This document shows positions 48,831 to 60,778 of a DNA stretch of 64,000 bases, piece by piece. The notes under the pieces are model-generated. The model worked only from the letters and a program-made list of their open reading frames with translations, did no database searches and was not told the origin of the DNA. The position numbers and the translations under genes were made by a program. The stretch is from Odiellus spinosus (Eukaryota > Arthropoda > Arachnida > Opiliones > Phalangiidae): the NCBI GenBank assembly GCA_963920705.1, contig OY987227.1:23895434-23959433 (forward strand), in the 5' to 3' direction. The first letter of the stretch is position 1, and each line of letters opens with the position of its first letter.

Positions 48831-49768
48831 TTTGTATCAATGGCGGAATAATCTTTAACGAGTGGCTCATGTCAATTTTATTATTTTAAATTAATCTAGG
48901 GAATGATTTCTTTCTAATGGTGCTATCGGTTTAGGACTAGGTGATAGGAAAGAAAAGTTACGATCATTTCAAGATAGGGGTCATTTTAGGACTTTTTCCC
49001 GATTTGTATCAATGGGGGAATAATCTTTAACGAGTGGCTCATGTCAATTTTATTATTTTAAATTAATCTAGGGAATGATTTCTTTCTAATGGTGCTATCG
49101 GTTTATGCCTAGGTGATAGGAAAGAAAAGTTACGGTCACTTCAAGATAGGGGTCATTTTGGGACTTTTGTCCGATTTGTATCAATGGGGGAATACTCTTT
49201 AACGAGTGGCTCATGTCAATTTAATTATTTGAAATTAATCTAGGGAATGATTTCTTTCTAATGGTGCTATCGGTTTATGCCTAGGTGATAGGAAAGAAAA
49301 GTTACGGTCACTTCAAGATAGGGGTCATTTTGGGACTTTTGTCCGATTTGTATCAATGGGGGAATACTCTTTAACGAGTGGCTCATGTCAATTTAATTAT
49401 TTGAAATTAATCTAGGGAATGATTTCTTTCTAATGGTGCTATCGGTTTATGCCTAGGTGATAGGAAAGAAAAGTTACAATCATTTCAAGATAGGGGTCAT
49501 TTTGTGACTTTTGCTCGATTTGAATCAATGGCGGAATAATCTTTAACGAGTGGCCCATGTCAATTTTATTATTTAAAATTAATCTAGGGAATGATTTCTT
49601 TCTAATGGTGCTATCGGTTTAGGACTAGGTTATAGAAAAGAAAAATTACGGTCATTTCAAGATAGGGGTCATTTTGGGACTTTTGCCCGATTTGTATTAA
49701 TGGCGGAATAATCTTTAACGAGTGGCTCATGTCAATTTTATTATTTTAAATTAATCTATGGAATGATA
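48831..49768. repeat. 172-bp tandem satellite, about 5.5 units
   Basis: Units begin TTTGTATCAATGGSGGAATA at 48831, 49003, 49175, 49347, 49519 and 49691, exactly 172 bp apart each time. Units 3 and 4 share private variants (AATACTC, TTTGAAATT), which points to recent local duplication. Units 1, 5 and 6 share GGCGGAATAATC. No coding pattern. Confidence 0.95.
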
Positions 49769-51840
49769 ATTTTTCTATTACAAGGTAATTTCTTAGAGTG
49801 TAGGGCGCGCTGAAAACCATCCTATATATCTTTGTCCCGTCACTCGCGCGTCATGACAATACCTTTAATAGAACCATAGTGAAGGTAATAGACCCCTCTT
49901 TTTGAATGGCGTTCGTGAAAACAAGGTCCAAGCCTTCAAGGTTTAGTTTCATCTCAACCTCAAAAAATGCTATTAACGGGCAGTACCAGAGTATTTCGAG
50001 CGTAAAGAGAAACACGATTTTTGCATTAAAATCCTGGCCGAAGCCGCCTGGTGGAAATTTTCCATTTATTTAAATATAAAGCTACGCGATTCACGCTGTT
50101 CCTACAAGCATCGAGGCTTAGCTTTCGGATTTATATAGAAGGGGCCGGCGCTTTGAACAGCGAATTCGCGAGGTTAAAGTTCCCTGGATCTTATATAAGG
50201 AAGATGGAGCGGCAGATTATAGAAAAGTCAGGGGGGCCCGTCGACCCCCGCCCCCGCGAAACTTAAAAAAAAAGGAGTTAAGATCGAGAGTTGGCGCTTC
50301 TGGCCTCGCCTATATAGTCAAGCTATCTACGTATAAAGTCATTACTTTTCATCAAAAGTTTTAATTACGTATTAGGAAAACTAGAACTGCAGAGCGCCCG
50401 CGTAATGACTTTCCAACAGAGAAATCTTCTCTTTTCAAATTGTTACAAATCCTTTCGTATAGTAACTATAGCGCCCGCGAGCGGATATTCAAAAGATCTT
50501 TCTGTTCACTCAACCGTGAACTTGCAATTTACAGTTTTACACGCGGCGATACAGGGCTGATTAATTATTAAGCTAAGCGTATTCAATGTATGATGAAACT
50601 CCAAAAATCAGAATCTAATTCCTAGGAAACAACTACGAGAGAAAAACTGCAGCCTTATAAAAATTTACAATGTCTGTCTGTCTGTCGGTCACTAAAGATA
50701 AAATGTAAACGCTATGGTAGCAAAATGAGAAGAGCTATGGTAAATTGATACACACAATGTTAAACTACATGCTTCGAGCGAGTTTGATTTTGAAGCTTGA
50801 TTTTAGGCTTAGTGTTTTAAAAGAGGTTTAAGTTAAATAAATTATATTTAAGTGAATTAAAACAGTAGCTATTTTTAAAGAAATTTTCTAAAGAACTGAA
50901 ATAGAGTAAAATTAATTTCAGTAATTATAAAAATTATAATATTAATTATATACAATATATTACGTATATTTCCTTCAATATCTGTCATTACCAAGAAATT
51001 TAATCTGAATTAAATAGAAAGGCATTTATTCGGTTGCATTCTCCCTTTAGGTACCAAGCCTAATATAATCCAACCTAACCTAACCTTCCATAATAAAAAA
51101 AAAAACTTAACCTACCATTATCTTATAACTATGAGTATGTGCCTTCTAAGGAATGCGATTGAGAATAGTGGAAATATTATGTTGTGACAAAAATGAGTAT
51201 CGCGTTATAAGTAATGTGTTTTTAGTTCTATAATAAAAATGTATAAGAAATTGGGACATTTTCTGACCAGAAAACTATATTTTTCTTCGAAGTCTATGTA
51301 TCGTAACTGTTATTGCTTACGCAATACGATATATCTTTGGTGGGTCGGGTCTGTTAAGAATCTCAACGTCTCAGTTCATATACGGATGCTTCCATTCTTT
51401 TTATGGGTCTCACCAAGCGATATATAAAGTATGTATCTAACGATCATCTTTTCCTCCTCCTATGTAGTTTAGTATTTGCCGCGCGAAGTGTCAATCCGCC
51501 TTATAAGTCGTTTTTGGGGAGGGCAATTGCCCGCATTTCATTCTCCATCACCATTCTCGAACTGATATAAACGTATATCCCACATTTTTTTTATAGTTTA
51601 ACGGCAACACGCACCTTTCATATCTTAATCCGAAAATGTTTCCAATTCTAACGCGCGTTTCACGTACAAGGATGAGAGTTATATTCCATAGAAACATATT
51701 TTTCGACCACAGCGCAAAAACTCGTAAACCCTTGCAAGGAAAGTTTCTAACAGCAGTTTTAGATAAGTTACCATCCCAACAAAACTATAACCCGTGATAT
51801 ATTTTATTTCCAACACAACTTTGTTTTTTATTAGTATTAT

Positions 51841-52157
51841 CAAGAATCCATTCAGGTTCCATAAGAATATGGGAGGGCCGCGATTCAATAACCATCCTCA
51901 TAAACTTTGTAGCAAAAGTTCGTCCGCTTCGAATCGATTTTTCAAGTAAATCGTTACTGACATTATATTATTAACCCGCGCCACTAACGACCTTGACATA
52001 ATATTTTGGGTAATAAAAATGGAGCCGACCGAAAAAAGATCTAAGCGTACAAATGTTGCGAAAATTGCGGACGAACTTTTGTTACAAAATTTGGGAGGAT
52101 GGTACCAGAGGCTAAAGCTATGCTCCCATATTCTTATGGAACCTGAATGGATTCTTG
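51841..52157 (+). mobile_element. MITE family D, copy D2
   Basis: 317 bp, same orientation as D1 and few differences. Duplication GTATTAT (51834-51840, 52158-52164). Its 3' duplication leads directly into a long ATT microsatellite. Confidence 0.93.
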
Positions 52158-52165
52158 GTATTATT

Positions 52166-52167
52166 AA

Positions 52168-52261
<94 letters not shown>
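52166..52261. repeat. ATT microsatellite
   Basis: About 32 uninterrupted ATT units immediately after the 3' target duplication of D2. The open frames across it (poly-Asn and poly-Leu) are artefacts. Confidence 0.97.
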
Positions 52262-52262
<1 letters not shown>

Positions 52263-52502
52263 AGGGACGTTGAAGCAAAGTACAAATGGGGAAAATTGTA
52301 GTTTGATAATTTTCAACTATAGAGGCGCGATTAATCAAAGATTTTGCAAAAGCGCGTCTCTCGCGTTACCGTGGCAACCTGACGTAGTAATATCTACGTC
52401 GGGTTGCTACGGTAACGGGAGAGACGCGTTCGCAAAATCGCTGAATGATCCCGCCACCTATCGAGAAAAAAATTACAATCTTATACAAGCTAAAGTTCCC
52501 TC
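52262..52502. mobile_element. Foldback element with near-perfect 100-bp central hairpin
   Basis: Outer arms (AGGGACGTTGAAGC near 52262 and the diverged inverse ending near 52502) enclose a nearly perfect palindrome, 52340-52439, with a loop around TAATAT. The arm contains GTTACCGTGGCAAC and its partner GTTGCTACGGTAAC. The left end abuts the ATT microsatellite. Outer boundaries are approximate. Confidence 0.65.
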
Positions 52503-54205
52503 CTATTTCTGGAGCGCGCACTCGCTTTGATAAAATATAGGTGGCGTAGGCGCAAGCAACCTCTGTCGTAAATTTGACATTTTCCCTAAAGCTTCCCTGC
52601 CTTTGACAGTGGCTTTGAAACTCCCCAATCCCTTTCTAGTCTTAGCAAATACCTCCTTCTTTCAATTAATAACTATATATATTTATAAAATAAGAGTTTA
52701 ATTGATTACTCATTAATACTTGAAACCCTTCATCCTTAATTTAGCTGCCTTTTACAACGAAGTTAATTAATTTTATGGATTTGTCTAGAGTCGTTTCCTG
52801 TTATATTTTTTTCATCTGGAAAAAGTCCAAAGATTCTAAAAAAACGATTAAAATAATAAAACTGGAAACTTTATTCACATATTCTGGAGCTAATTTAATT
52901 AACCTAACCGAATATTAAATTTTTTCAACTAATTAACTTTTTTTTAACCTTCTTCGAGTTCATAAAACTGATCCTTATCGTACAGAGAACGCGCGAGTTA
53001 AGGATAAAATTCGTTTTCTCGGTAAGCCTTGGTCTTTATGGATTTGGAAGTTCTATTGTTTTCTCCATTTGTTGCTCTAAGTCATATTCATCCGAATCTT
53101 TTAATCTATTAAATCTGACTAATCCGCTTTCCATTGTTATTTTATATGTATGTTTTTATTGGCTTAAGTACTTTAATCTAAGCCTTAGCGGGAATCAAAC
53201 TGATGGCCTATCTATAAGATGAATCCATGATTACGAACTTGGGCCATATTAAAATTTACAAATCTTTTCACCAAGAGTTAAGGAGAGGTTCTAATTATTA
53301 AATTAAATATGATAAACTAATAAGCCACTCGGGAAAGATGTCACCAAATTAATATGGGTTAGGAGTCCGATTCTTTTTACTCGGGATCCTACTTTGGTTT
53401 TAATTAGTAAACTAAGCAATAAATTACGGCATATTGCACTCTATTCCGTTTGGGCTCCCTTTTAGCAGACGACGTTGAATTAACTATCAAGCTAAGACTC
53501 GGTTTCCAGCATCTAAAGGGTTCCTTTAAACTTTTAAAGTCCATTCCCGGTTAACAAACACTAAAAGTAAAAATAAGACTTTCGAACTCTTCATCGATGT
53601 TGATTTTACTACTGTCCGTTCATTGCATTACAGGCAATAAAGTTTCGAGAAAGGAAGAAAGAAATGGTACGCGATTCTCCCTTCACCTTTCACTTTATTG
53701 CTTCCAAAGACTAAACCAGAGGACAGACTATAAACCAACAGTGGAAGAGTAATATGATAGGAAAATATTTTAGATGGACTCGAAATTTTTTGAAATACCT
53801 TATCCTAAAATAAACTATCGAAGAAAATATACGTTTCTGCGCATCTGATGCGTCTTCTTTTAAAGGGATAATGAAAACCGATGATAAAAACATTGAAACT
53901 CGCTAACGAAAAGGTTTCGCGTCAATTTAGAGTTAATTAACGGGCCTTAGTACGGATAAAAATGTCAGAAAATATTTAGCTAATCAAAAAGCGTTTCAAA
54001 ATATTTCAAGTGTGGTTTGATTAGCTGTAGATTTTCTGCGAATTTTAGTAGTCCTGAAAATGAAGATACACAGCTGCAATCGCAACTTCGTTAACTGTAA
54101 ATTAACGAGAAAGGTCTGGTGATTTTTAGTACAGTTTTTCGTCATTTTAAAACTTGTTAATCGTCTTTAATATCCTCATAAAGGGAGAATGCAACCATAG
54201 AATAT

Positions 54206-54384
54206 AGCTACGTTTACCCTTAACACTTTGAAACGATTTTCAAGCCGTTTAAAATATTCAAATCGACTTTACAAGCAAATAATTGCACTTTTTGACAAAA
54301 GATCTCTACCGTTGACCCCAAAATTTTCCATTTTGACCTTTCCAAAAGGGTTGAAAGTTTCAAAGTATCTAGCGTGAACGAGGC
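54206..54384. mobile_element. Short MITE family L, copy L2
   Basis: Left AGCTACGTTTACCCTTAACA, right TATCTAGCGTGAACGAGGC, with GTTGACCCCAAAATTTTCC inside. Partial arms of the same family are visible around 13600-13690, 44668-44700 and 60885-61037. Confidence 0.7.
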
Positions 54385-54414
54385 CCATCTTATTTTCTAT
54401 CGATTTCTTATGAT

Positions 54415-54751
54415 CAGAAGCCGATGAAACCCTCCTTTGAAGTCTATTACTCCCGGGTCTTGTCTACCCCTCTCTGTATGGGTTAGTTTCAAAAAGCGCG
54501 ATTCGTACGCCTCCTTACAGTAGATATTTTCGGAGCGGGAGTTCGTCGAGCGAATATCTCTAGCAGCCTTGGAGTTCATCAAAAAAACGTCGTCGTTTGT
54601 GGAGAGAGAGAATTTCCAATTTTCCGTAGACAGGGGGTATGAAGTAGGACCCCTTCTAACTCGTAAAATTGGTAATTTTACCCATACAGAGAGGAGCGCT
54701 ATATGGAACATTAGAGTAGTAGACTTCAAAGGAGGGTTTCATCGGATTCTG
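54415..54751 (+). mobile_element. MITE family A, copy A14
   Basis: Perfect duplication TTATGAT. Shares markers of both subfamilies (GGGGGTATGAAG with CCCCTTCTAACTCG). Inserted between two separated family F ends (54183 and 55014). Confidence 0.94.
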
Positions 54752-56824
54752 TTATGATTTATAAATATAAATATTAAGATATAAATCCATTTTTAATTAC
54801 CCAAAAAGTAGGCTTAACGACCGAGTTTTATATCTTATGTTTAACCACGGGTATTCTCACGTGATTCACCGGTGACAGGTTAAATACGTGATATAATAAT
54901 CTCCATGGATTATTGTTAAGCCATCTTTCAGGGTAGCTTATAATTTTTTTACTATTGTATTAGGCATATTTAAACGGTAATGATAGCAAAATCTCTTGTT
55001 AGGTTGCATTCTCCCTTAAAGTAAATAATATAACGGCTCGGTCCGAATCAACTCTCTATCTTGTAAATATTAGGTTTATCTTGAAGTAGTGCGACATAGT
55101 TTCGGTTATTTTTTCCTATAGCTGAGGAATAAAACCCTTCCAATGGGTATCCATCCAATATTTGGTCTTCCTGTCTCCATTTCTCATATTAATACGGCCC
55201 TGAAATATTCTTCGGGCAGTGGAATATTGACAGCTTGACCTTATTCAAAATCTGTTATTCATAACTACAATTTACAGAAAGTATGTAGGTCAAGGATGAT
55301 TTCTGGCGCAACGCTTATCAGAAAATCTAGGTTGGTACACGTGCCCGAGGCTCTAGATTATGGTATTTAAAGGACCCCTAAGAGAAGCAAGTCTTGAAAA
55401 ACCAATATCTAGACAAAAAAACAGACCACCCTGAACACAAAAATTAATTCAAATGTGTATAGTTTTTGAGATAAATATTTAGAATAATCAATTTTAAGTT
55501 TATTGATTTATTAAATTTATTTTTAAAAGACAGATGCCAACCGGAGACTGCGCGCTATTATCAATATATATTTCCCTTCAAAAAGCCCAATTCCTAATCT
55601 ATCTCAATTTATTGCAAGGTATTATATCTTACGCTACGAAGGCATCTTTGCAGGTGTATATACCGTTAGTATTTCACCGACATTATGCACGCTAGACCGC
55701 GTCACGTTGAAGAATAGTTGCCGAGTTGGCATAAATATAGATTTTACAAAGTTTTTGTGTATCAATTCGCGTTAGATTTTCCCATTAAGCCAAATTCTCT
55801 TGAACAAATCTTGGATTGGAAGCAACACGAGTTTAGCTACACTACCCTTTACCTCTTTGATTTGTGGACTAGTTAGAGATAGAAGGGACACTTTACTTCA
55901 CGCTTTCTGCCAACTCGAGCTGAAACTGAATATATAGTAAGCATAAGGAACCGTGATATTTTCGGGTCTTCTCCAATAAACGAAGAAAAATGAAAAAGAA
56001 AAAAAAAAGTCGAAAACGGAAAAAAACTTGAAAATCATCGATTCTTTGGGCAAATATTAAAAATAAAAATTCCTGGCGCTTCTGTCACAATAAGAAGAGT
56101 TTGGGATAGTCCGGAAAAAAAATTATACATTTTTTTCCCGGCCTATTCTTCCATTTGCTCGCGAGTTCCTTTTCAAAAGTTTTTCCGGGGATTTTATTTT
56201 TTATTTTTTAAGAGTATTTTTTTACTCTCGTCTCTCCCACATGGGTATCCTAAACATTTTTCAAAAAGTCGTTTTTATCTTTCTCAGGGCGAAAAGAATA
56301 TAGGAAGTAGACTTTCAGACGAAACGGATCTTTTCTGGACATTTTTGCTCGGCGTCTAACTCGCTCCCAACTCAGGAACTCCGTATAGCGTCGCGTTTGA
56401 GTTTTCAACCCGTAGGCACATTCTTTCATCGAAAAACGTAAGAGAAAAGAAAGAACGCTTAACGTATTGGCTCTTACACGGATAGTGAAGCGGGAAATTC
56501 CTTTTCTCAACAACAGGGCTCAGCTAACGCGAAGATTAAACTGATGGTTGTATGTTGGCCCCGGAGCTGATCAATATAGCGCCTAGTTTTTTATCTTAAT
56601 GTTGGCGAGCGCGACTCCTCCGTTTATTTTAGAAGAATAGAATACATCTCATTGAACTCTGACCTCATCTCTAGATAAAGGAGGGAAAACAAGAGACACT
56701 CGTTCCCTCGGGTCTATTTTGGGAATTCCATCGCGGGCCCTGAATTAATAGGATCTGCCTATTATATACCACTCTATATTGTTTTATAGCCAGTGAACGT
56801 TCCCACTGGAATTATTACGATTAT

Positions 56825-57242
56825 CAGAGGTATATAATAACCCCCTTCGGGGGGAAGTATGAAAGGTAGGCAAAATCGACGAACAACAAGTGAACGGCGT
56901 AAATCGCGGCGGATCGACACACCGCTTTACTCCCAAAAAATAGTTACACCATTTTGAACCTCACTAAATTTTACCTACGCGCACTTCCGGAACTCGCGAG
57001 CTGAAGTCAACCTTCGACTCCATTTTAACAGACAGCTTGACTCCTGAGACAGGAAGTTCTAAACACAAATCGAGCCGTCTTGTTTATACAAAGACCATTT
57101 ACTAGTGTAGCGACATTGAGAAGTCCAGCGCGAGCTAGTGGCCTAGATAGTCAGCAGCGGGCTCTTGTTGTTCGTGATTTTTAGCATTGGTATTATAGGG
57201 GCTTTCATACTTCCCCCCGAAGGGAATTATTATATACCTCTG
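56825..57242 (+). mobile_element. Foldback MITE family B, copy B2
   Basis: Also 418 bp, with only scattered differences from B1, so the two are young relative to family A. Flanks are CGATTAT and CTATTAT, a 7-bp duplication with one change. Confidence 0.94.
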
Positions 57243-57851
57243 CTATTATTTAAAGGTATCTGTGATAGAGTCTGACAACTTCCTTAAAGCGTAATAGAGA
57301 GAGCATTATCCTATACCCGTATACGTCCGCTAGTGCTCGGAACAGTGAACTATCTAAAATTGACGCGATAACTCTTAAATGGGATGATTATAAAATTTTA
57401 AAACCTGAAACTAATTGGTATAGTGTTTGGAATTGGATAATCATTTTCTTCTATTATTCATATTTTTTCAGATAATTGTTTGTGACTAATAAATGCTATT
57501 CGTAAATTCAGATAAAACATAAATGGATAAGGTTTATCCGAAGATAAACGCTATAAGCTTTATCTATTAACAAATTACTCGAATTAAAACGTTGGATAAG
57601 AAAATTCACATTCTTAGAATTCGTGGAAAATAAAATAAATACAAATTTACTTACGATTCGAAGAAAATAAAAACAATAAAATTAAGCTATTATGCCTAGG
57701 TTTAAAGTTTATTTATTAAATTTGAAGAAAAAAATATTTTTTAATTGTCTTATCCGGACGTATTACTCGGATAATATTCTAGGATAAGGCCATTTTCGGA
57801 TAAAAACAGATACGAGTCTTATTGTTTATTTTACCTTCGGATAATTTAAAT

Positions 57852-58143
57852 CAAGAAGGATCAGATAAGGAGAGGAAAAGTGGGGCTGCGTTGAGTTAGA
57901 GAGAGAGGAGCCAACCTCCCACTCGGGTGGAAAGGGGGGATAGGAAATTCTCGAGGTAAACTGTTGTCACGTGGTCGCTAGCTAGCGCGTCTCATAAAGG
58001 ATTCGTTTTACCCACGTGACAACAATTTACCACGAAGCATCTCTACCCCCGTCTGTCCCCCGTTCTCCCAGAGTGGGAGTTTAGGCCGACGCAGTAGGAG
58101 CCGCGCCGTTCCCACTTTTCCTCTCCTTATCTGATCCTTCTTG
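57852..58143 (-). mobile_element. Foldback MITE family C, copy C2
   Basis: A 292-bp, near-identical copy of C1 in the opposite orientation. Perfect 7-bp duplication TTTAAAT (57845-57851, 58144-58150). Confidence 0.94.
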
Positions 58144-60021
58144 TTTAAATGGAATGATTAACTGAATTAACTAAGCAAACTGATAATATCCGAATATAAT
58201 TCAGTAGATCTATCCTATTAATAAAAGTTTCACGAACTCTGTAGCTTCTCAGTTGTTCACGGTATAACGCCAAGATTATAAAATTAGAAAATTTTCAATG
58301 TATAGTTTTGTCATCAGTCTTTCATATCATATGATCATGGGAGCAGAATATAACCAAGCGATTGTTCATAAATAGGAATGACCCACGGTAGGAGAAAAAT
58401 TCGATTCGTATTCGATCCACGCGGGCGTGGAAGATGCTGCGAGTCTACATCATGAATCTTTTCCATCATTCCTTATTATCGAGAATATAGTCGACTCCAT
58501 CTACCATCTCTCTCTCTGATGGAGTCCTTTTTTTTGTCTATCTCGTTCGAAGAGCCAATTTAAAAGTCCATTATCGTTCATTTCTTTTCACGGGTAATTC
58601 TTTGGCTATATAAACTATTCCATTCGAAGACGTGGGCGGGATTATATAACTTTTTCCTCCTCGGGTTAGAGTAATTGGCAATTTTTGGGGGGCATTGGTT
58701 CCACGTATCTATACGCGTACCTCGTCAGGTACAAAGGGTGGAATATAAGGGTGAGATATTCTTGTTTTCATGATGATCAATACTGCCTAGCTGTTGTTCT
58801 CCGTATATAGCTAAACAGCCAATTTTCAAAAAAGGATTTCTGTACCCTTTAAAGGGAAGTCCATTAAAACAGAGGCTAGTATAGCGTGGAATGGAATGGT
58901 TTCATTTCTGCAGCAGCAAGATTTTAATATACATTGATCTCTAGGTATAACCCCTGTCGTGGTGGTAATATATCAAAGAGCTTTGGAAAGCGAGTGATAC
59001 CTTTAATTTATACCAACCGATAAACTGGACTGTATAAGGGTATATAAGATACGTGTTGGATTGCGCGAAACTTAGCCATGCCGCGTATAGTTTAATTAAT
59101 TTGATAGAGTATGTTCGGTTATCCGCCTAATATACAAGAGGGAGATCAGATCGTCGTTATGGGAACGAGCTGTATACTAAATATCTATAGTATAAGGTCG
59201 TCGATGCCGCCCCGCTGTCGTATACCCGCTGTTATAAGGATGCGCCGCGAATACATTCGGTCCCGTGAAATATACAACGGATTAAAGGGGGGCTCAAAGG
59301 ATCACCTGTCGTCCTGTCCTCATCCGTTTACTTTACAAATCCCACTTTAACACGCGTTGCTGTATATAACTTTCAGGGTTATATGTTATGAACAAAATTT
59401 AATTGAATTTAAAATTTAATATCATCCCTCCACCCTCCCTGTAAAAGGCGTTAGTTGAATACCGATATTACAATGCCATTACACACCCGATGGGAAAGGG
59501 TTCGACTATTCATTACAATAATCGTATTCAAAGCATCAGGAATTTTGGAATACATGCACCGTGAATAAATTTTATATTATTCTTAATAATGATACTTTTT
59601 CGAAAGTAATTGGCTTTAAAAGGGGAATGCAACCTAACAAGTGATAGGCCTAAAAATATATATACTGATTATGTCAATTTAGCGGTGTAAAATTAAAACA
59701 TGAAGATTTTAAATAATTTAACAATTAATAAAGTGATTAGTTCGGTACAAATGTACTAACGGGAGATCAATTTATATTTAAATGAAATTATAGTCAAAAG
59801 AATTAGAAGGGGATGCTTAGGTTCTGCTTTTTAAAACATATTTGACAGTGAGGCTCGCACTTTTTGAGCCTGGATTAACCCGTTAAGGTCATAGGTCGAA
59901 TCTTTCGTCATGGCTCCGGTTCGGAAGACAAACTAAATATATATTAAATTGTTGAAATTGATCCATCTTTCAACTTTGATATTTGAGGTTAGACCTCGGG
60001 TTAGACGAAGAGGGAGGAGAG

Positions 60022-60053
<32 letters not shown>
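60022..60053. repeat. Poly-A tract, 32 A
   Basis: Homopolymer preceded by GAGGGAGGAGAG. No recognised retroelement body adjoins it. Confidence 0.9.
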
Positions 60054-60057
<4 letters not shown>

Positions 60058-60442
60058 GAAAAATATATCCTACCGTAGAAATCTGAAGTAAAGGGAATAT
60101 ATATGATTGATGATGGTGACCGCAAATTGCCACTCTTTCTCTCTAAAAGGGTGGACAGTGGGTGGAGAGGGCTAGAGTTGACTCTTGGGGATTTTGTACC
60201 AGTTATTTTCAGTTTCATCTTTATATAAATATGATATATATAGGGCAAATGATATTTTCAGGATATGAGGATTTAAAAAAGATCTATATAACTGTGAGCC
60301 ATAATTTCGGACTCTTCAAATCGAAATTTGAGTCAAAAATTATTAAATTATCAGACTTGAATTTCAAATCATATTAAAAAATAAGACGGATTAAAATCTG
60401 ATATTCTAGACGAGACGAATTAAAATATTTCTTTACTTCTAC

Positions 60443-60778
60443 CAGAAGCCGATGAAACCCTCCTTTGAAGTCTATTACTCCCTGGTCTTGTCTACCCCTC
60501 TCTGTATGGGTTAGTTTCAAAAAGCGCGATTCGTACGCCTCCTAACGGTAGATATTTTCGGAGCGGGAGTTCGTCGAGCGAATATCTCTAGCAGCCTTGG
60601 AGTTCGCCAAAAAAACGTCGTCGTTTGTGGAGAGAGGGAATTTCCAATTTTCCGTAGACCGGGGGTTGAAGTAGGACCCCTCCGATCTCGTAAAATTGGG
60701 AATTTTACCCATACAGAGAGGAGCGCTATATGGAACATTAGAGTAGTAGACTTCAAAGGAGGGTTTCATCGGCTTCTG
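60443..60778 (+). mobile_element. MITE family A, copy A15
   Basis: Subfamily 2. Perfect duplication CTTCTAC (60436-60442, 60779-60785). Confidence 0.95.

Larger units (their letters stand above)
54183..55018. mobile_element. Family F terminal arms F7 with nested L2 and A14
   Basis: AGGGAGAATGCAACC at 54183 and GGTTGCATTCTCCCT near 55000-55016 are inverted family F ends. Between them lie element L2 (54206-54384) and MITE A14 (54415-54751). This may be one F element broken up by later insertions, or two separate fragments. Further lone F ends sit at about 51034-51053 and 59622-59643. Confidence 0.55.

Noticed and set aside
51898-52338. Poly-Asn / poly-Leu open frames
   Set aside because: Produced by the ATT microsatellite beside MITE D2.
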